This document shows, in pieces, positions 16,329-26,371 of a stretch of DNA of 64,000 nt. The position numbers and the translations under genes are program-made. Positions within the stretch are counted from its first letter, which is position 1, and every line of letters starts with the position of its first letter. Source of the stretch: Marinagarivorans algicola (GTDB lineage Bacteria; Pseudomonadota; Gammaproteobacteria; Pseudomonadales; Cellvibrionaceae); the NCBI RefSeq assembly GCF_001292705.1, contig NZ_LGAK01000015.1, positions 1-64,000 of the forward strand. Reading direction: 5' to 3'. Under the pieces are notes generated by a model. That model had not been told where the DNA came from and did no database searches. It saw nothing but the letters and a program-made list of their open reading frames with translations.

Positions 16329-19300
16329 ATGAAAGATATGTTTTATGCCGCAATCAAAAAAGGCGCCGTCGGTTTAGCAGTACTATTAGCCTGTGGTATC
16401 AATATCACCATTGCTGGCCCGCTCGATAAAACGATGGGGCAATACGCTGTATTACCGCGCAGTGTTAGTGCTGGAGTCGAGCCGATGATGATGTTGGCAA
16501 TGTCCAACGATCATCAGTTATATTTTAAAGCCTATACCGACTACGACAGCGTAGTGGGTTTTGAGGCAACCAAACGCTACATTGGCTACTTTGATAATAC
16601 CCGTTGTTATCGCTATACAGGCACAAAAGGCGCAGCAGATGCGTACTTTAAAATGGATAAACTCGCTGACCCAGCGGGTTCATATTGTAATACCGGTAGT
16701 ACTGGAACCTTATGGAGTGGTAATTTTTTAAACTGGGCAACAATGACACGTATTGACGTGTTGCGCAAAATTTTATATGGCGGTAAGCGAACAAAAACGA
16801 GCTATAGGCAAACTATTTTAGAGCGAAGCTATTTACCCAATGATGCTCACAGTTTTGCAAAATATTATAACGGCAGCGACTTAGCCCGCTTAGTGCCTTT
16901 CTCGAGTATTAGTGGTGGTGCGGGTGATGGCATAACGTTTTGTAATACGACGCTACATAATACAACGGGAAAGGGTACAAATAATATCAAGCGTTATAGC
17001 TATAGAAATGATAACCCGCCCTTAATGCGCGCGATAAGAGGTAATTACTCTTTATGGGCCTCTGGCGAGCGAGCGCAATGTTTATACCGAGACGAGTTAC
17101 GTGCGGGTAATCACGGTGTTGCCGTGAGCAATAATAAAGCGACAGTAGAAACACTTTTTAAAAGCTTTGGTTTTTCACCGGCGTTTAATTCGCCCGCTAA
17201 GCCGGCTGTGAAAAATGATTTCACGGTAAAAGTAGAGGCGTGCCCTAAAGCGATAGCCGATAGCGAAGCTTTAACCGGTTGTAAACAATACCCTAACAAC
17301 TCATGGCGCCCCATTGGAGTATTACATACTCACGGCGAAGATGATCAGGTTAAATTTGGTCTTATTTCGGGCAGCTATAAAGAAAATAAAACTGGTGGGT
17401 ATTTACGCAAAAACGTTGGTTTTATTACCGATGAGATAAACCCTAACAATGGTTTATTTATTACCCCCGCGAGTGGTGAGAGTTTGATTGGCCATATTGA
17501 TGCCTTGCGAATTGCCGGTTGGGACTTTGGCTCAGAGGGCTATAGAAATGAGTGTGGTTATGGACTAGCCAGCTTTCCTGATGGCAAGTGCCGAGATTGG
17601 GGCAACCCACTCGGTGAGATTATGCAAGAAGCGTATAGTTATTTTGCGGCAAAAGAGGCAGCAGATACCTACACAAAACACACGGGTACTAATGTTATTA
17701 AAGAAGCAGGTAATGTACCTGCGGGTGTGGTAAAGGCGCCTTGGAATCCGCCGATTAAAGGTGCGGATGCCAGCAAAAATTACTGTGCAAAATTAAGTAT
17801 ATTGGGTATGAATACCAGTGCGCAATCGTACGATAACAACGGCTTAACGTTGAGTAAGGCAACCTCTGATGCAACCCCAGCTAACACAGTTTTGAATGGC
17901 CTCACCAATGATATTGGGCGTTTAGAAGGCTTGTATACTGGGAAATTTTTTGTGGGTGGTAATGGCACAGATAATAATGGCTTGTGTACGCCTAAATCAT
18001 TAACCGCTTTAACTAGCGCGACAGGCGCTTGCCCAGAAACCCCGCGTTTACAAGGTGGTTGGGACATTGCCGGTATGGCGCAGTATGCCTTTGAAAATGA
18101 CATTAATACTTACGATAATTTAAGTAAAGGGTTGGGACGCTACGAGGTAGAGCAGCGCGTACAAACTTTTGGTATTGAGTTTGCGGCGGTCTTGCCTAAA
18201 GTGGTTGTCGGGAGTGGCACCAAGACGGTGACTATTATTCCGGCATGTCAGAATACAAGAGGCGGTGGTAGTGGTAACTGCGCGATTGTTGACTTTAAGG
18301 TGCTGAGTAAAACAGCGACCTCGGGTGCCGTGTATATTAACTATGAAGATAGTGAGCAAGGTGGCGATTACGACCAAGATATGCATGGTGTATTAAAATA
18401 TCAACTAAGCGCTAGCGAAATTACAGTCACCACCAATGTGATTGGGGAGTCAACGCCCTACCCATTGGCTTTTGGTTATGTGATTACCGGCGTGACTAAC
18501 CCTGGCTTTCATGCTCATTCAGGCATTAATGGGTATGATAAGGCCGAGTGTAATAACTGTAGAGCTTCTAATGCTGAAAGCTCAAAAAAATACACACTTG
18601 CTACCTCTGGCGAGGTTACACCACTCCCCTCACCTTTAGAGCTTGCCACAAAATACGCCAGTGCCGCACCCGAGGCATCGTATTATAAAAGCGAGAACCC
18701 CGAAAAACTCGAAGAGGGGCTCAATGCCTTGTTTGGGTTAAATGGCCCAACCCCCGCTGCGAGTACTTCGGGTGTGACAGCAACAACAGGCAGCCGAGGC
18801 GCGAATATTATTTTGCACACCTACTTTGCCGCCCTAAAAGAAAACAATAATTCGGGCACAAAAGAGTCGGTCACTTGGTTTGGTAGCATTGGCGCTTTAT
18901 TTATTGATGCCGAGGGCCGATTGCGTGAAGATACCGACGGCAATAGTCAATTAACAGACACTGATAGAATCGTTAAATTTAACGGCGATTATGATGTGCG
19001 AGGGCAAGCGCAAGTTAGCTATGAAACACTCGCAGGTGCCATCGTTGATAAGCAACCGCTCGAGAGTATCAAATATGTATGGTCGGCGGCTGATCGTTTA
19101 GATAAGGTTGCAAACTATACGACCCAGGGCACGAATTATATTCAGGCGGAGGCAGGGGTTAATCAGCGCTTTATTTATACGCGTATTCCCAAGCAGTACA
19201 CAAAAATTGCTAATGTGGTGAATGGTAATTTGCAGCCATTTGTTGCCGGCCTATTTAAGGGGGCTAATGCCGATAAAGCGCCTTTATTAGGTAGAGTGAC

Positions 19301-21143
19301 TAATACTGATGACCTTGTGAATTATATTCGCGGTGAAGAAGGTATTACGGGTATGCGTAACCGTACGCTGACTCAGGCCGGTACACCCAAAAAATACTTG
19401 TTAGGTGATATTTTAGGCTCCAGCCCCGTTATTGCCTCAGCACCTAGTTATAGTTACGATGATGAATTTGGTGACCTAGAGTATGCAGCCTATAAAGCGA
19501 AATACAAAAATGCACGCCAAGTGGTGTACGCCGCTGCGAACGATGGAATGATTCACGCATTTGATGCGGGTACTTTTGATTTTGCGACTAAGCAATATAA
19601 CGGTAACTTAGGTGCCGAGTTGTGGGCTTATGTCCCCTTCAATGTATTACCGCATTTACAGTGGTTAAGTGATCCAGGTTATACCCATGTCCCTTATGTT
19701 GATGGTTTTTTGGGTACTTTTGATGTCAAAATATTCCCTCCTGATGCCGTGCATGTCGGTGGCTGGGGGACTATTTTGGTGGCCGGTACCGGCCAAGGTG
19801 GCGGCCACTTTCCGATTGATACTAATGGTGATGGCAATACCGATGTGACGACACGCCCCGCGTACGTTATCTTGGATGTGACGGATCGTAATGGCCCACC
19901 TAAGCTAATGGGCGAAATTACGCATGACGAACTAGGCTTTACGGTAGGCGAGCCAGATGTTATTCGTCATGTCGATAAAGCATCTGGTACGAGTAGCTGG
20001 CATTTAGTTTTTGGTTCGGGGCCGCGCGGGTATGATGATACCAGCAGGCGCTCGGCACAGCTCAATTACGAAATCACGGCTAATACAGCTTTAGCTAATA
20101 ACAAAAGAAGAGCGCGGCTCTTTTCGGTAAAGCTAACACCTAAAATTACTAATACGGCATTAAAAGTACGCGCCATTACCCACTCAGCGCTTGATTCGTT
20201 TGTGGGTGGTATTAATGGTATGGATTGGAACCGGGACTATAAAGACGATGCCATTTATTTTGGCTTAATAGAAGGCACAGGGCAGAACCCCGATGGTAAA
20301 TTAATGCGTGCCACGCTTGACTTTACACTCGCAGCGGTAACGATGACACCATCAACGATGCTTGATACCAATAAACCGATTATTGGCCGGCCTACCACCT
20401 TGCTTGATGCCGATAAAAATTACTGGGTTTTTGCCGGTACGGGTCGTTATTACACCTCGAAAGAGGGCGACTATACCCATAACGGGAATGTGTATGTGGG
20501 TATTAAAGAGGCTAAAGGCCTTGATGAGACACCTCCTCGCGCAGCGGGTACCGTGACCAATAAAATGTTTTTGTTGAATGACCTATTTGATACGACGGGG
20601 ATTCAGGTTTATCAGGATAATTCAATAGGAAATGTCAAATTTTTAAATGGCACAGCAATGACCTCTATCGAAGAGCTACGTGATGTGATTGCCAATGGCG
20701 ATACAAGTAGAGGTGCTGCCGGTACGGCTAGAGAATATGATGGCTGGCAAATCAAACTAGACTCCAACGAAAGACAGCTTGCTGAGGCTGCATACTCGAC
20801 GGGTGTTTTATTTTTTAATAGTGTATTGGCAAACCCTGCGACCAATCAGCAAAGCAGCTGCGACGTGAGCGCTGCTGGCTACTCATATGAAATTGATTTT
20901 CTATCTGGCGTAGCTTCACCTTTATCTGGGAATACTAATAACATGCCCAAAAAGGCTCCTGACGGAACAGTTGTTGCTAAAGGGGTTAGCCCTAAAACGC
21001 CTTCAGACGGTTCACCTCGACCCAGCGATCCTAAGAGCGGCTATGAAGTTGGTGGTGATTCAGGGCTCAAAAAGACACCTAGCCTGCTTGACCCTAAAGG
21101 CTCATCACGTTATTCCTGGCGAGAAATTCCATTACCTTTTTAA
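16329..21143 (+). CDS. pilY1: Type IV pilus tip adhesin / assembly factor PilY1
   Basis: Large secreted protein (1604 residues) that caps the minor pilin complex and tunes pilus extension and adhesion. The open frame continues upstream into pilX, but the ATG at 16329, with AAAGG before it and a signal peptide (GAVGLAVLLACGINITIAG), is the real start. Residues ~1010-1480 form the Neisseria PilC-type beta-propeller, with ANDGMIHAFDAGT and a calcium loop DTNGDGNTDV at ~1164-1173. A second Asp-rich loop (DTDGNSQLTDTD) lies upstream near residue 870. The N-terminal ~700 residues are Cys-containing and less conserved; no MIDAS DxSxS motif was seen. The C-terminus is Pro/Ser/Lys-rich. Confidence 0.94.
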   Translation: MKDMFYAAIKKGAVGLAVLLACGINITIAGPLDKTMGQYAVLPRSVSAGVEPMMMLAMSNDHQLYFKAYTDYDSVVGFEATKRYIGYFDNTRCYRYTGTKGAADAYFKMDKLADPAGSYCNTGSTGTLWSGNFLNWATMTRIDVLRKILYGGKRTKTSYRQTILERSYLPNDAHSFAKYYNGSDLARLVPFSSISGGAGDGITFCNTTLHNTTGKGTNNIKRYSYRNDNPPLMRAIRGNYSLWASGERAQCLYRDELRAGNHGVAVSNNKATVETLFKSFGFSPAFNSPAKPAVKNDFTVKVEACPKAIADSEALTGCKQYPNNSWRPIGVLHTHGEDDQVKFGLISGSYKENKTGGYLRKNVGFITDEINPNNGLFITPASGESLIGHIDALRIAGWDFGSEGYRNECGYGLASFPDGKCRDWGNPLGEIMQEAYSYFAAKEAADTYTKHTGTNVIKEAGNVPAGVVKAPWNPPIKGADASKNYCAKLSILGMNTSAQSYDNNGLTLSKATSDATPANTVLNGLTNDIGRLEGLYTGKFFVGGNGTDNNGLCTPKSLTALTSATGACPETPRLQGGWDIAGMAQYAFENDINTYDNLSKGLGRYEVEQRVQTFGIEFAAVLPKVVVGSGTKTVTIIPACQNTRGGGSGNCAIVDFKVLSKTATSGAVYINYEDSEQGGDYDQDMHGVLKYQLSASEITVTTNVIGESTPYPLAFGYVITGVTNPGFHAHSGINGYDKAECNNCRASNAESSKKYTLATSGEVTPLPSPLELATKYASAAPEASYYKSENPEKLEEGLNALFGLNGPTPAASTSGVTATTGSRGANIILHTYFAALKENNNSGTKESVTWFGSIGALFIDAEGRLREDTDGNSQLTDTDRIVKFNGDYDVRGQAQVSYETLAGAIVDKQPLESIKYVWSAADRLDKVANYTTQGTNYIQAEAGVNQRFIYTRIPKQYTKIANVVNGNLQPFVAGLFKGANADKAPLLGRVTNTDDLVNYIRGEEGITGMRNRTLTQAGTPKKYLLGDILGSSPVIASAPSYSYDDEFGDLEYAAYKAKYKNARQVVYAAANDGMIHAFDAGTFDFATKQYNGNLGAELWAYVPFNVLPHLQWLSDPGYTHVPYVDGFLGTFDVKIFPPDAVHVGGWGTILVAGTGQGGGHFPIDTNGDGNTDVTTRPAYVILDVTDRNGPPKLMGEITHDELGFTVGEPDVIRHVDKASGTSSWHLVFGSGPRGYDDTSRRSAQLNYEITANTALANNKRRARLFSVKLTPKITNTALKVRAITHSALDSFVGGINGMDWNRDYKDDAIYFGLIEGTGQNPDGKLMRATLDFTLAAVTMTPSTMLDTNKPIIGRPTTLLDADKNYWVFAGTGRYYTSKEGDYTHNGNVYVGIKEAKGLDETPPRAAGTVTNKMFLLNDLFDTTGIQVYQDNSIGNVKFLNGTAMTSIEELRDVIANGDTSRGAAGTAREYDGWQIKLDSNERQLAEAAYSTGVLFFNSVLANPATNQQSSCDVSAAGYSYEIDFLSGVASPLSGNTNNMPKKAPDGTVVAKGVSPKTPSDGSPRPSDPKSGYEVGGDSGLKKTPSLLDPKGSSRYSWREIPLPF

Positions 21144-21187
21144 AAGGTAATGGAGGCTAAGCTTATAATTATTAAAGTGTATATATT

Positions 21188-21625
21188 ATGAAAAAAAATA
21201 GACAAGGCTTTACTTTAATAGAGTTAATGATTGTTGTTGTTATTGTGGGCATTCTTGCCGCTGTGGCGATACCCTCGTACCAGCAGTATATTGAAAAAAG
21301 CCGCAGGGTAGATGCGAAAGAAACGCTTATGCGATTGGCAACTTTACAAGAGCGGTTCTTTTTTCAGCGATCGAGTTACACGAACGATTTGACTGAGTTA
21401 GGGGTTGCAGGGACTCCTGCGCTATCACCTGAAGGTTGGTATCAAATTGCTATGACTCATACACCTGGCTGTACAGGCACTGGTACAAGCTTGTCATGCA
21501 GTGCTTTTACTATCACAGCAACAGCTATTGGGGCACAAGCTAATGATACGCGCTGCACGAGTTTTTCGATTGATCATGCGTTAAGGCAAACAGCGACCGG
21601 GACGGACGCTGTTAACTGTTGGTAA
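21188..21625 (+). CDS. pilE: Type IV pilus minor pilin PilE
   Basis: A 145-residue pilin with leader MKKNRQG and the processed N-terminus [20 protein letters not shown] (Glu +5). [28 protein letters not shown] follows, characteristic of PilE minor pilins. A C-terminal disulfide is likely (CTSFSID...NCW). It is the last gene of the minor pilin operon, 44 bp after pilY1, and ends before a strong terminator. Confidence 0.92.
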   Translation: MKKNRQGFTLIELMIVVVIVGILAAVAIPSYQQYIEKSRRVDAKETLMRLATLQERFFFQRSSYTNDLTELGVAGTPALSPEGWYQIAMTHTPGCTGTGTSLSCSAFTITATAIGAQANDTRCTSFSIDHALRQTATGTDAVNCW

Positions 21626-21670
21626 TTAAGCGGTTGGCCATTAAGCAGTTGATAGTGAAACTGTAATACA

Positions 21671-21710
21671 GCCCATAAAAAAGCCCTCAAGTGAGGGCTT
21701 TTTTATGGGC
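21671..21710. terminator. Bidirectional terminator between pilE and the bacterioferritin genes
   Basis: A perfect 19-bp stem (21671-21689 with 21692-21710; core AAAAAAGCCCTCA/TGAGGGCTTTTTT). It carries A/T tracts on both sides, so it can end both the pilE transcript (plus) and the bfr transcript (minus). Confidence 0.93.
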
Positions 21711-21729
21711 AAGCTTGCTGGCTAATCAC

Positions 21730-22197
21730 TTACATTTGCGATTGTAGATAGTTGGGTAAACCCACCATTTTAATTAAGCCTAGCTGCTGCTCTAACCAAA
21801 AAGCATGGTCTTTTTCGGTGTCGTCTAACAACTGCTCAAGAATCTCGCGGGTTACAAAGTCTTTGTGGGTTTCGCAAAGGGCAATAGCGCTTTTAAGGGC
21901 GTTGCCTACTGCCACCTCGACATCTAAATCGCTTTGTAACATGCTGGGTACATCGTGGCCGATATTTAGCCCGTCACGGGTGACCATATCGGGTTTGCCG
22001 CCTAAAAATAACATGCGCTCTATGAGTTGCTTGGCGTGGCCTTTTTCGTCGTCAAATTCATGAGCAATACGCTCGTGCAGTTTACTAAGCCCCCAATCGG
22101 CATACATTTCAGCATGAATAAAGTATTGGTCCATCGCGGCTAATTCATAAGCGAGTAGGCCGTTGAGTGCATCGATAATTGCGCTATTACCTTTCAT
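21730..22197 (-). CDS. Bacterioferritin subunit, ferroxidase type lacking the haem Met
   Basis: Iron-storage ferritin of 155 residues. Aligned by eye to E. coli Bfr, all six diiron ligands are kept: Glu18 (AYELAAMDQYF), Glu51 and His54 (in EFDDEKGHAKQ), Glu94 (SDLDVEV), Glu127 and His130 (TEKDHAFWLE). The haem-binding Met52 is replaced by Lys. The start is the ATG at 22197 with AAAGGGGAG upstream; an earlier in-frame start would run into the preceding gene. It follows the second bfr gene by one base. The partner has the opposite pattern, so the shell is probably a heteropolymer in which this is the catalytic subunit. Confidence 0.92.
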   Translation of the reverse strand: MKGNSAIIDALNGLLAYELAAMDQYFIHAEMYADWGLSKLHERIAHEFDDEKGHAKQLIERMLFLGGKPDMVTRDGLNIGHDVPSMLQSDLDVEVAVGNALKSAIALCETHKDFVTREILEQLLDDTEKDHAFWLEQQLGLIKMVGLPNYLQSQM

Positions 22198-22198
22198 A

Positions 22199-22675
22199 TT
22201 ACTCCCCTTTGCTGATTTGTGATTGTAGATAATTTTCGGCACCGGTTGTGCTAATTAACTGTTGTTGTGTTTCGATCCAATCTAAGTAGTCTTCTTCATA
22301 AGCTAATAAGTCATTCAAAATATTGCGGCTCACATAATCTTGAGCGGTTTCGCAAACGGCCACGGCATCTTTGAGTTGTGCCACTTGCTGTATTTGGAAT
22401 TTTTCGTCGCAAGCTAGCATCTCTTGTGTGTTTTCACCAATATGTAGCGCTTCCAGTTTTTGTAGGTTGGGTAATCCACCGAGCATTAAAATACGCTCTA
22501 TGAGCTCGTCGGCTTGCTTCATGTCTTTAATCGATTTTTTAAATGACACGTTATTAAGGTTTTCAAAACCCCAATTACGGTACATGCGAGCGTGTAAAAA
22601 ATAACGATTAATGGAAGTGAGTTCGGTGGTTAACACGCTATTGAGTGTATTTAATATATTGGGTGCAGCTTGCAT
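22199..22675 (-). CDS. Bacterioferritin subunit, haem-binding type with degenerate ferroxidase site
   Basis: A 158-residue bacterioferritin, first gene of the pair. Met52 is kept (KDMKQADELIERIL), so it can bind the inter-subunit haem. The ferroxidase site is broken: Glu51 is Asp, His54 is Gln, Glu94 is Gln (EKFQIQ) and His130 is Tyr (YEEDYLDWIE). Glu18 and Glu127 remain. Such two-subunit Bfr systems are known in Neisseria and Pseudomonas, where the haem-bearing subunit helps electron release and the other oxidises iron. That role here is inference from the residues. Confidence 0.92.
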   Translation of the reverse strand: MQAAPNILNTLNSVLTTELTSINRYFLHARMYRNWGFENLNNVSFKKSIKDMKQADELIERILMLGGLPNLQKLEALHIGENTQEMLACDEKFQIQQVAQLKDAVAVCETAQDYVSRNILNDLLAYEEDYLDWIETQQQLISTTGAENYLQSQISKGE

Positions 22676-23132
22676 AAGGATTCCTACTTGATATTGGGTA
22701 GCGCAAAGGCGTTGATACTCAGCTTAGTTTACTCTGTGTTTGGGAAGAGTACAAAACGGGACTGGTATGCAGCCGCTTTTGTGAATGAGAGTGGTTTGCG
22801 TTTTTATTGGTAAGCACAATGCTTAAGCTTTTGGCTACGGCTTAAAACCACTTAATGTACACGGCAGCATAATGAAAATGCTGCCACTTGGTATTTTTTA
22901 TAAGGTTAGTCAGTCGTTATTGATTTTGTTGCCGCCAACACCTCCGTGCCTTGGCATTGCTTTTGCGTTGTTAGCAATATGATTTTGAGGCGGTGGTATT
23001 TTGTCGTTGATTTTGGGTAGCTATTTTGGGTGGCTGTATAGCGCCCCAGACAATGATGCATTAGTGCCCAGTTTCGGTACCTCTGAATAGTGACCAAACG
23101 TTTAAGCTTATGAATAGGGCGGAGCATATAAA
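22676..23132. other. Intergenic region with a dispersed repeat and a hairpin
   Basis: 457 bp between the bfr operon (minus) and a hypothetical gene (plus). It contains an 8-bp-stem hairpin GGCAGCAT/ATGCTGCC at 22863-22885 and one copy of a dispersed repeat at 23040-23095. No Fur box was recognised. No gene is supported. Confidence 0.5.
23040..23095 (-). repeat. Dispersed repeat, copy A
   Basis: The reverse complement matches 30006-30061 at about 47 of 55 positions, including the shared blocks AGAGGTACCGAAA and ATCATTGTCTGGG. Both copies are intergenic and lie in opposite orientations. Similarity fades after the GCT at the inner end. Confidence 0.75.
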
Positions 23133-23906
23133 ATGAAAGGTACCTGTCGGTGCATAGTAGTGATTATTTTGTATGGGATAATACATGAGGGCGTGTGTGA
23201 TGTGGCGAATGATAGTACGCCGCAGCTCCAGCTGATGTTAAATGAAATACAGCAAGAACTTGATAAACGCGGGGTCGCTCCGGTAGCCCAAGAGGCAGAT
23301 ACCCGCTCACAGTTTTCTCGTATTATTGATAATACTTCGTGGCGTAATGTTGCGATTGGCTCTGTGTTGACCGCTGCGGTCACATCGCACCCTGCGGGTT
23401 TGTTAGTGGGCGGTGTGGCCGGGGGCATGTTTAATAAGATAAAAAAAAATAAAAAACCGATCGATGACAGCGCTTCAGAGTCAGGCGCTATTACCAATAA
23501 CTCGCTTATTAATACTCAACCTTCACCGCAAACTGCGGCGACATTACAGGCGGTTATCCCGCCTTTTAGCTCTGCAAGCAAGCCGCTTGACCAGCCGCTA
23601 AATACGGAAAAAACCGCGCGCGCTGGGTTGCCCGTTAAAAAAATGATAATGACAAAAAAAACGATACAACCGCAATTGCGCTCACAGTCTTCCCCGCTTT
23701 CTCAGCCCTCTGCGCCCTCGCCGCTGCAACAGTTACCCAGTCCATCATTACAAGCGCATCAGCAGCCATTATTGGTATCACCCTCGCCGGTGAAAGAGCA
23801 GGCTGTGCCTGTGCCGACAGTACAAGATTCTTTAGTGTCTTGTTACCGCACTGGCCAAAATAAAACGCGAAAACGCCCAGCCCACTGCTTTTATATGGTT
23901 TATTAG
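23133..23906 (+). CDS. Uncharacterised secreted protein, Pro/Ser/Gln-rich
   Basis: A 257-residue protein I do not recognise. A hydrophobic N-terminus (IVVIILYGIIHEGVC) looks like a signal peptide. Next comes a short helical part (LQLMLNEIQQELDKRG), then a Gly/Ala-rich hydrophobic segment at ~74-98 (GLLVGGVAGGMF) that could insert in a membrane. The second half is low-complexity Pro/Gln/Ser. Two Cys lie near the C-terminus (VSCYRTG, AHCFYMVY). It is 8 bp upstream of the FlgT-like gene and likely co-transcribed, so it may act with it. Confidence 0.6.
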   Translation: MKGTCRCIVVIILYGIIHEGVCDVANDSTPQLQLMLNEIQQELDKRGVAPVAQEADTRSQFSRIIDNTSWRNVAIGSVLTAAVTSHPAGLLVGGVAGGMFNKIKKNKKPIDDSASESGAITNNSLINTQPSPQTAATLQAVIPPFSSASKPLDQPLNTEKTARAGLPVKKMIMTKKTIQPQLRSQSSPLSQPSAPSPLQQLPSPSLQAHQQPLLVSPSPVKEQAVPVPTVQDSLVSCYRTGQNKTRKRPAHCFYMVY

Positions 23907-23914
23907 TCAACCCT

Positions 23915-25171
23915 ATGAACAATGATGATTTCATAATATTAAAAGCAATTGTGTTGGTTATTGGGCTTAGTCATCTATTGGGTTGTGGTGTCGCACCCAA
24001 GCAATCCTCCGTAGAGGCTTTTATGGATGATGATTACGCTATTGACACTCAAGAGCCCAGCAAGCTAGATGCACGGCATCATGATGGCCTCAGTCGTCGC
24101 GAGCCAGAGGCGATTGCTCGGGCTGACTCTGTGCTGATTGATGAAGCGGTTATAAGTGATTCGGCCACTGATCATGCGTTACCTAGTATTACTGGTGATG
24201 ATGCGCATCCAGCCTCCGTTAGCCTTAATAGTCACAAGGCCGACACTCCGCGTTGCTTGGCCGATGCTCATCCAAGCTTTTCTTATCGCAAACGGGTAGG
24301 GGTGTTACCCATGATATTACAGCACCGCCAAGATGCCGTTGATATCCCATATGTTGAGCGAGAATATGCGCAAGCGTTAGTGCGACGTTTAGATCAGGCC
24401 GATCAGCTGATCCCTTTAGATGCCTCGAATTATCATTCACTCAATATCTACTCACGGCAATCGCGTATGCATAGCCCTATGAGTACCGAGTTGGTTCGGC
24501 GTACCGCAAAAGATTTGAATGTGCAGTTTTTAGTGGCGGGGCGATTATTGGATTTATCGTTTGACCGCACTCAAACCCATGCTATTGACTTGGTGACTAG
24601 CCTACAAAGTTGGAAGCGCTTAGGGCGGCAAATTTATCAACGTGGTACCGATAGCTATTGGCGACAAATGCATTTGGAGTTGAGTATTTTTGATGGACCC
24701 AGCGGCCTATTATTAAAGCGTCAGCGCTACAATGCAGCGGCTAATCATGTGATTAATGGTCAGCGCACGCACCGATCGAGGCGCTCGGGCCTTGGCGAAG
24801 TAGGCTTAGATACGGGCTATTTTTGGCAGAGCGATTATGGCCAGCTTATGTCCCGCACACTCGATGAGCAAGCAACACTTATCAATCGTACTGTAGAATG
24901 CTTGCCGTTACGTGCGCAGGTGAGTCGGGTTAACGGTGAGATGATTGAAATAGATGTGGGTATTGATTCGCGCATTATGCCCGGCGATCGTCTGCGCGTA
25001 TTTCACAAAGAGCCTGCTGGGCTAGATACTCAAGGTATGCCAAGTTATCGCTGGCAGTATTATGGGGCGATAACGATTATGGGGGTTTTTCCACTGAGCA
25101 GTGTCGCACAACTAGATAAAGATCTGCCTATTGGTATTGTGAGTGTGGGCGATATAATACAAGCTTGGTAG
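23915..25171 (+). CDS. FlgT-like lipoprotein
   Basis: A 418-residue predicted lipoprotein (lipobox LLGC, Cys24). After an acidic variable stretch (25-115) there is a domain beginning RKRVGVLPMIL and including FLVAGRLLDLSF and LELSIFDGPSGLLL. This matches the style of the FlgT middle domain, a fold that binds the flagellar outer-membrane ring in Vibrio. The C-terminal part (VSRVNGEMIEIDVGIDSRIMPGDRLRV) resembles the FlgT C-terminal domain. No flagellar gene is in the window, so it is either an orphan flagellar ring component or a related envelope factor. The family call is from memory of motif style, hence moderate. Confidence 0.65.
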   Translation: MNNDDFIILKAIVLVIGLSHLLGCGVAPKQSSVEAFMDDDYAIDTQEPSKLDARHHDGLSRREPEAIARADSVLIDEAVISDSATDHALPSITGDDAHPASVSLNSHKADTPRCLADAHPSFSYRKRVGVLPMILQHRQDAVDIPYVEREYAQALVRRLDQADQLIPLDASNYHSLNIYSRQSRMHSPMSTELVRRTAKDLNVQFLVAGRLLDLSFDRTQTHAIDLVTSLQSWKRLGRQIYQRGTDSYWRQMHLELSIFDGPSGLLLKRQRYNAAANHVINGQRTHRSRRSGLGEVGLDTGYFWQSDYGQLMSRTLDEQATLINRTVECLPLRAQVSRVNGEMIEIDVGIDSRIMPGDRLRVFHKEPAGLDTQGMPSYRWQYYGAITIMGVFPLSSVAQLDKDLPIGIVSVGDIIQAW

Positions 25172-25273
25172 TGTGCGTTTGCGAGGCAAATGCGTCGATA
25201 CAGTTTCTTACCCATACGAATGTGCAATTGCGTATAATCGCAGTTCATTGATTAATAAGTGTAGGTTTAGGCT

Positions 25274-26371
25274 ATGTCGGGAAATACCATTGGTAAATTG
25301 TTTACTGTCACTACGTTTGGTGAAAGCCACGGCTTAGCACTCGGTGCCATTGTAGATGGTTGCCCACCAGGTATCCCCTTAACCGAAGCGGATTTACAGC
25401 TTGATTTAGACCGCCGTAAACCCGGAACATCTCGCCATACTACACAGCGCAAAGAAGCGGATGAAGTGGAAATCTTATCGGGTGTATTTGAGGGTAAAAC
25501 CACCGGCACCTCTATTGGTATGGTCATTCGCAATACTGATCAGCGCTCAAAAGATTATGGCAAAATTAAAGATCAGTTTCGCCCAGCTCATGCCGACTAT
25601 ACCTATCATCATAAATATGGCATTCGCGACTATCGTGGTGGTGGCCGCTCATCAGCGCGTGAAACCGCGATGCGTGTCGCTGCTGGTGCTGTCGCTAAAA
25701 AAGTGCTTAAAACCCAGTTTGGTGTTGAAATTGCCGGTTATTTAAGCCAGTTGGGTCCTATTAAAGTCGATAGTGTTGATTGGAGCGAAGTTAATAACAA
25801 CCCTTTCTTTTGCCCTGATGCGGCCAAGGTGCCCGAGATGGCAGCATATATGGATGCGTTGCGCAAAGAGGGTGACTCTATTGGTGCTAAAATTACTGTC
25901 GTCGCAACAGGTGTACCTGCCGGCTGGGGGGAGCCTGTTTTTGACCGCCTAGATGCCGATATAGCACATGCCATGATGGGAATTAATGCCGTAAAAGGCG
26001 TAGAGGTGGGCGATGGCTTTGAGAGTGTCGAGCAAAAAGGTACACAGCATCGCGATGAGCTCACACCAGAAGGCTTTTTAAGTAATCATGCCGGTGGTGT
26101 ATTAGGTGGCATTTCTAGTGGGCAAAATATTGTCGTCCACATGGCGCTTAAGCCTACGTCTAGCTTGCGTTTGCCTGGCCGTAGTGTTGATGTGAAAGGT
26201 GAAGCCTGCGATATTATTACCACCGGCCGTCACGACCCTTGTGTTGGAATTCGCGCTACCCCGATTGCTGAAGCGATGCTGGCCATCATTTTATTGGATC
26301 ATGCACTGCGTCAGCGTGGGCAAAATGGCGGCGGCGCTCAGGTGAAGCCGGTGGTGCCTGGCTCGGTGTAA
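25274..26371 (+). CDS. aroC: Chorismate synthase
   Basis: Last step of the shikimate pathway: converts 5-enolpyruvylshikimate-3-phosphate to chorismate using reduced FMN. The signatures are complete: GESHG near the N-terminus, RRKPG (residues ~49-53), [18 protein letters not shown], and the C-terminal GRHDPC. 365 residues, full length. It begins ~100 bp after the FlgT-like gene and is followed by a hairpin. Confidence 0.97.
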   Translation: MSGNTIGKLFTVTTFGESHGLALGAIVDGCPPGIPLTEADLQLDLDRRKPGTSRHTTQRKEADEVEILSGVFEGKTTGTSIGMVIRNTDQRSKDYGKIKDQFRPAHADYTYHHKYGIRDYRGGGRSSARETAMRVAAGAVAKKVLKTQFGVEIAGYLSQLGPIKVDSVDWSEVNNNPFFCPDAAKVPEMAAYMDALRKEGDSIGAKITVVATGVPAGWGEPVFDRLDADIAHAMMGINAVKGVEVGDGFESVEQKGTQHRDELTPEGFLSNHAGGVLGGISSGQNIVVHMALKPTSSLRLPGRSVDVKGEACDIITTGRHDPCVGIRATPIAEAMLAIILLDHALRQRGQNGGGAQVKPVVPGSV

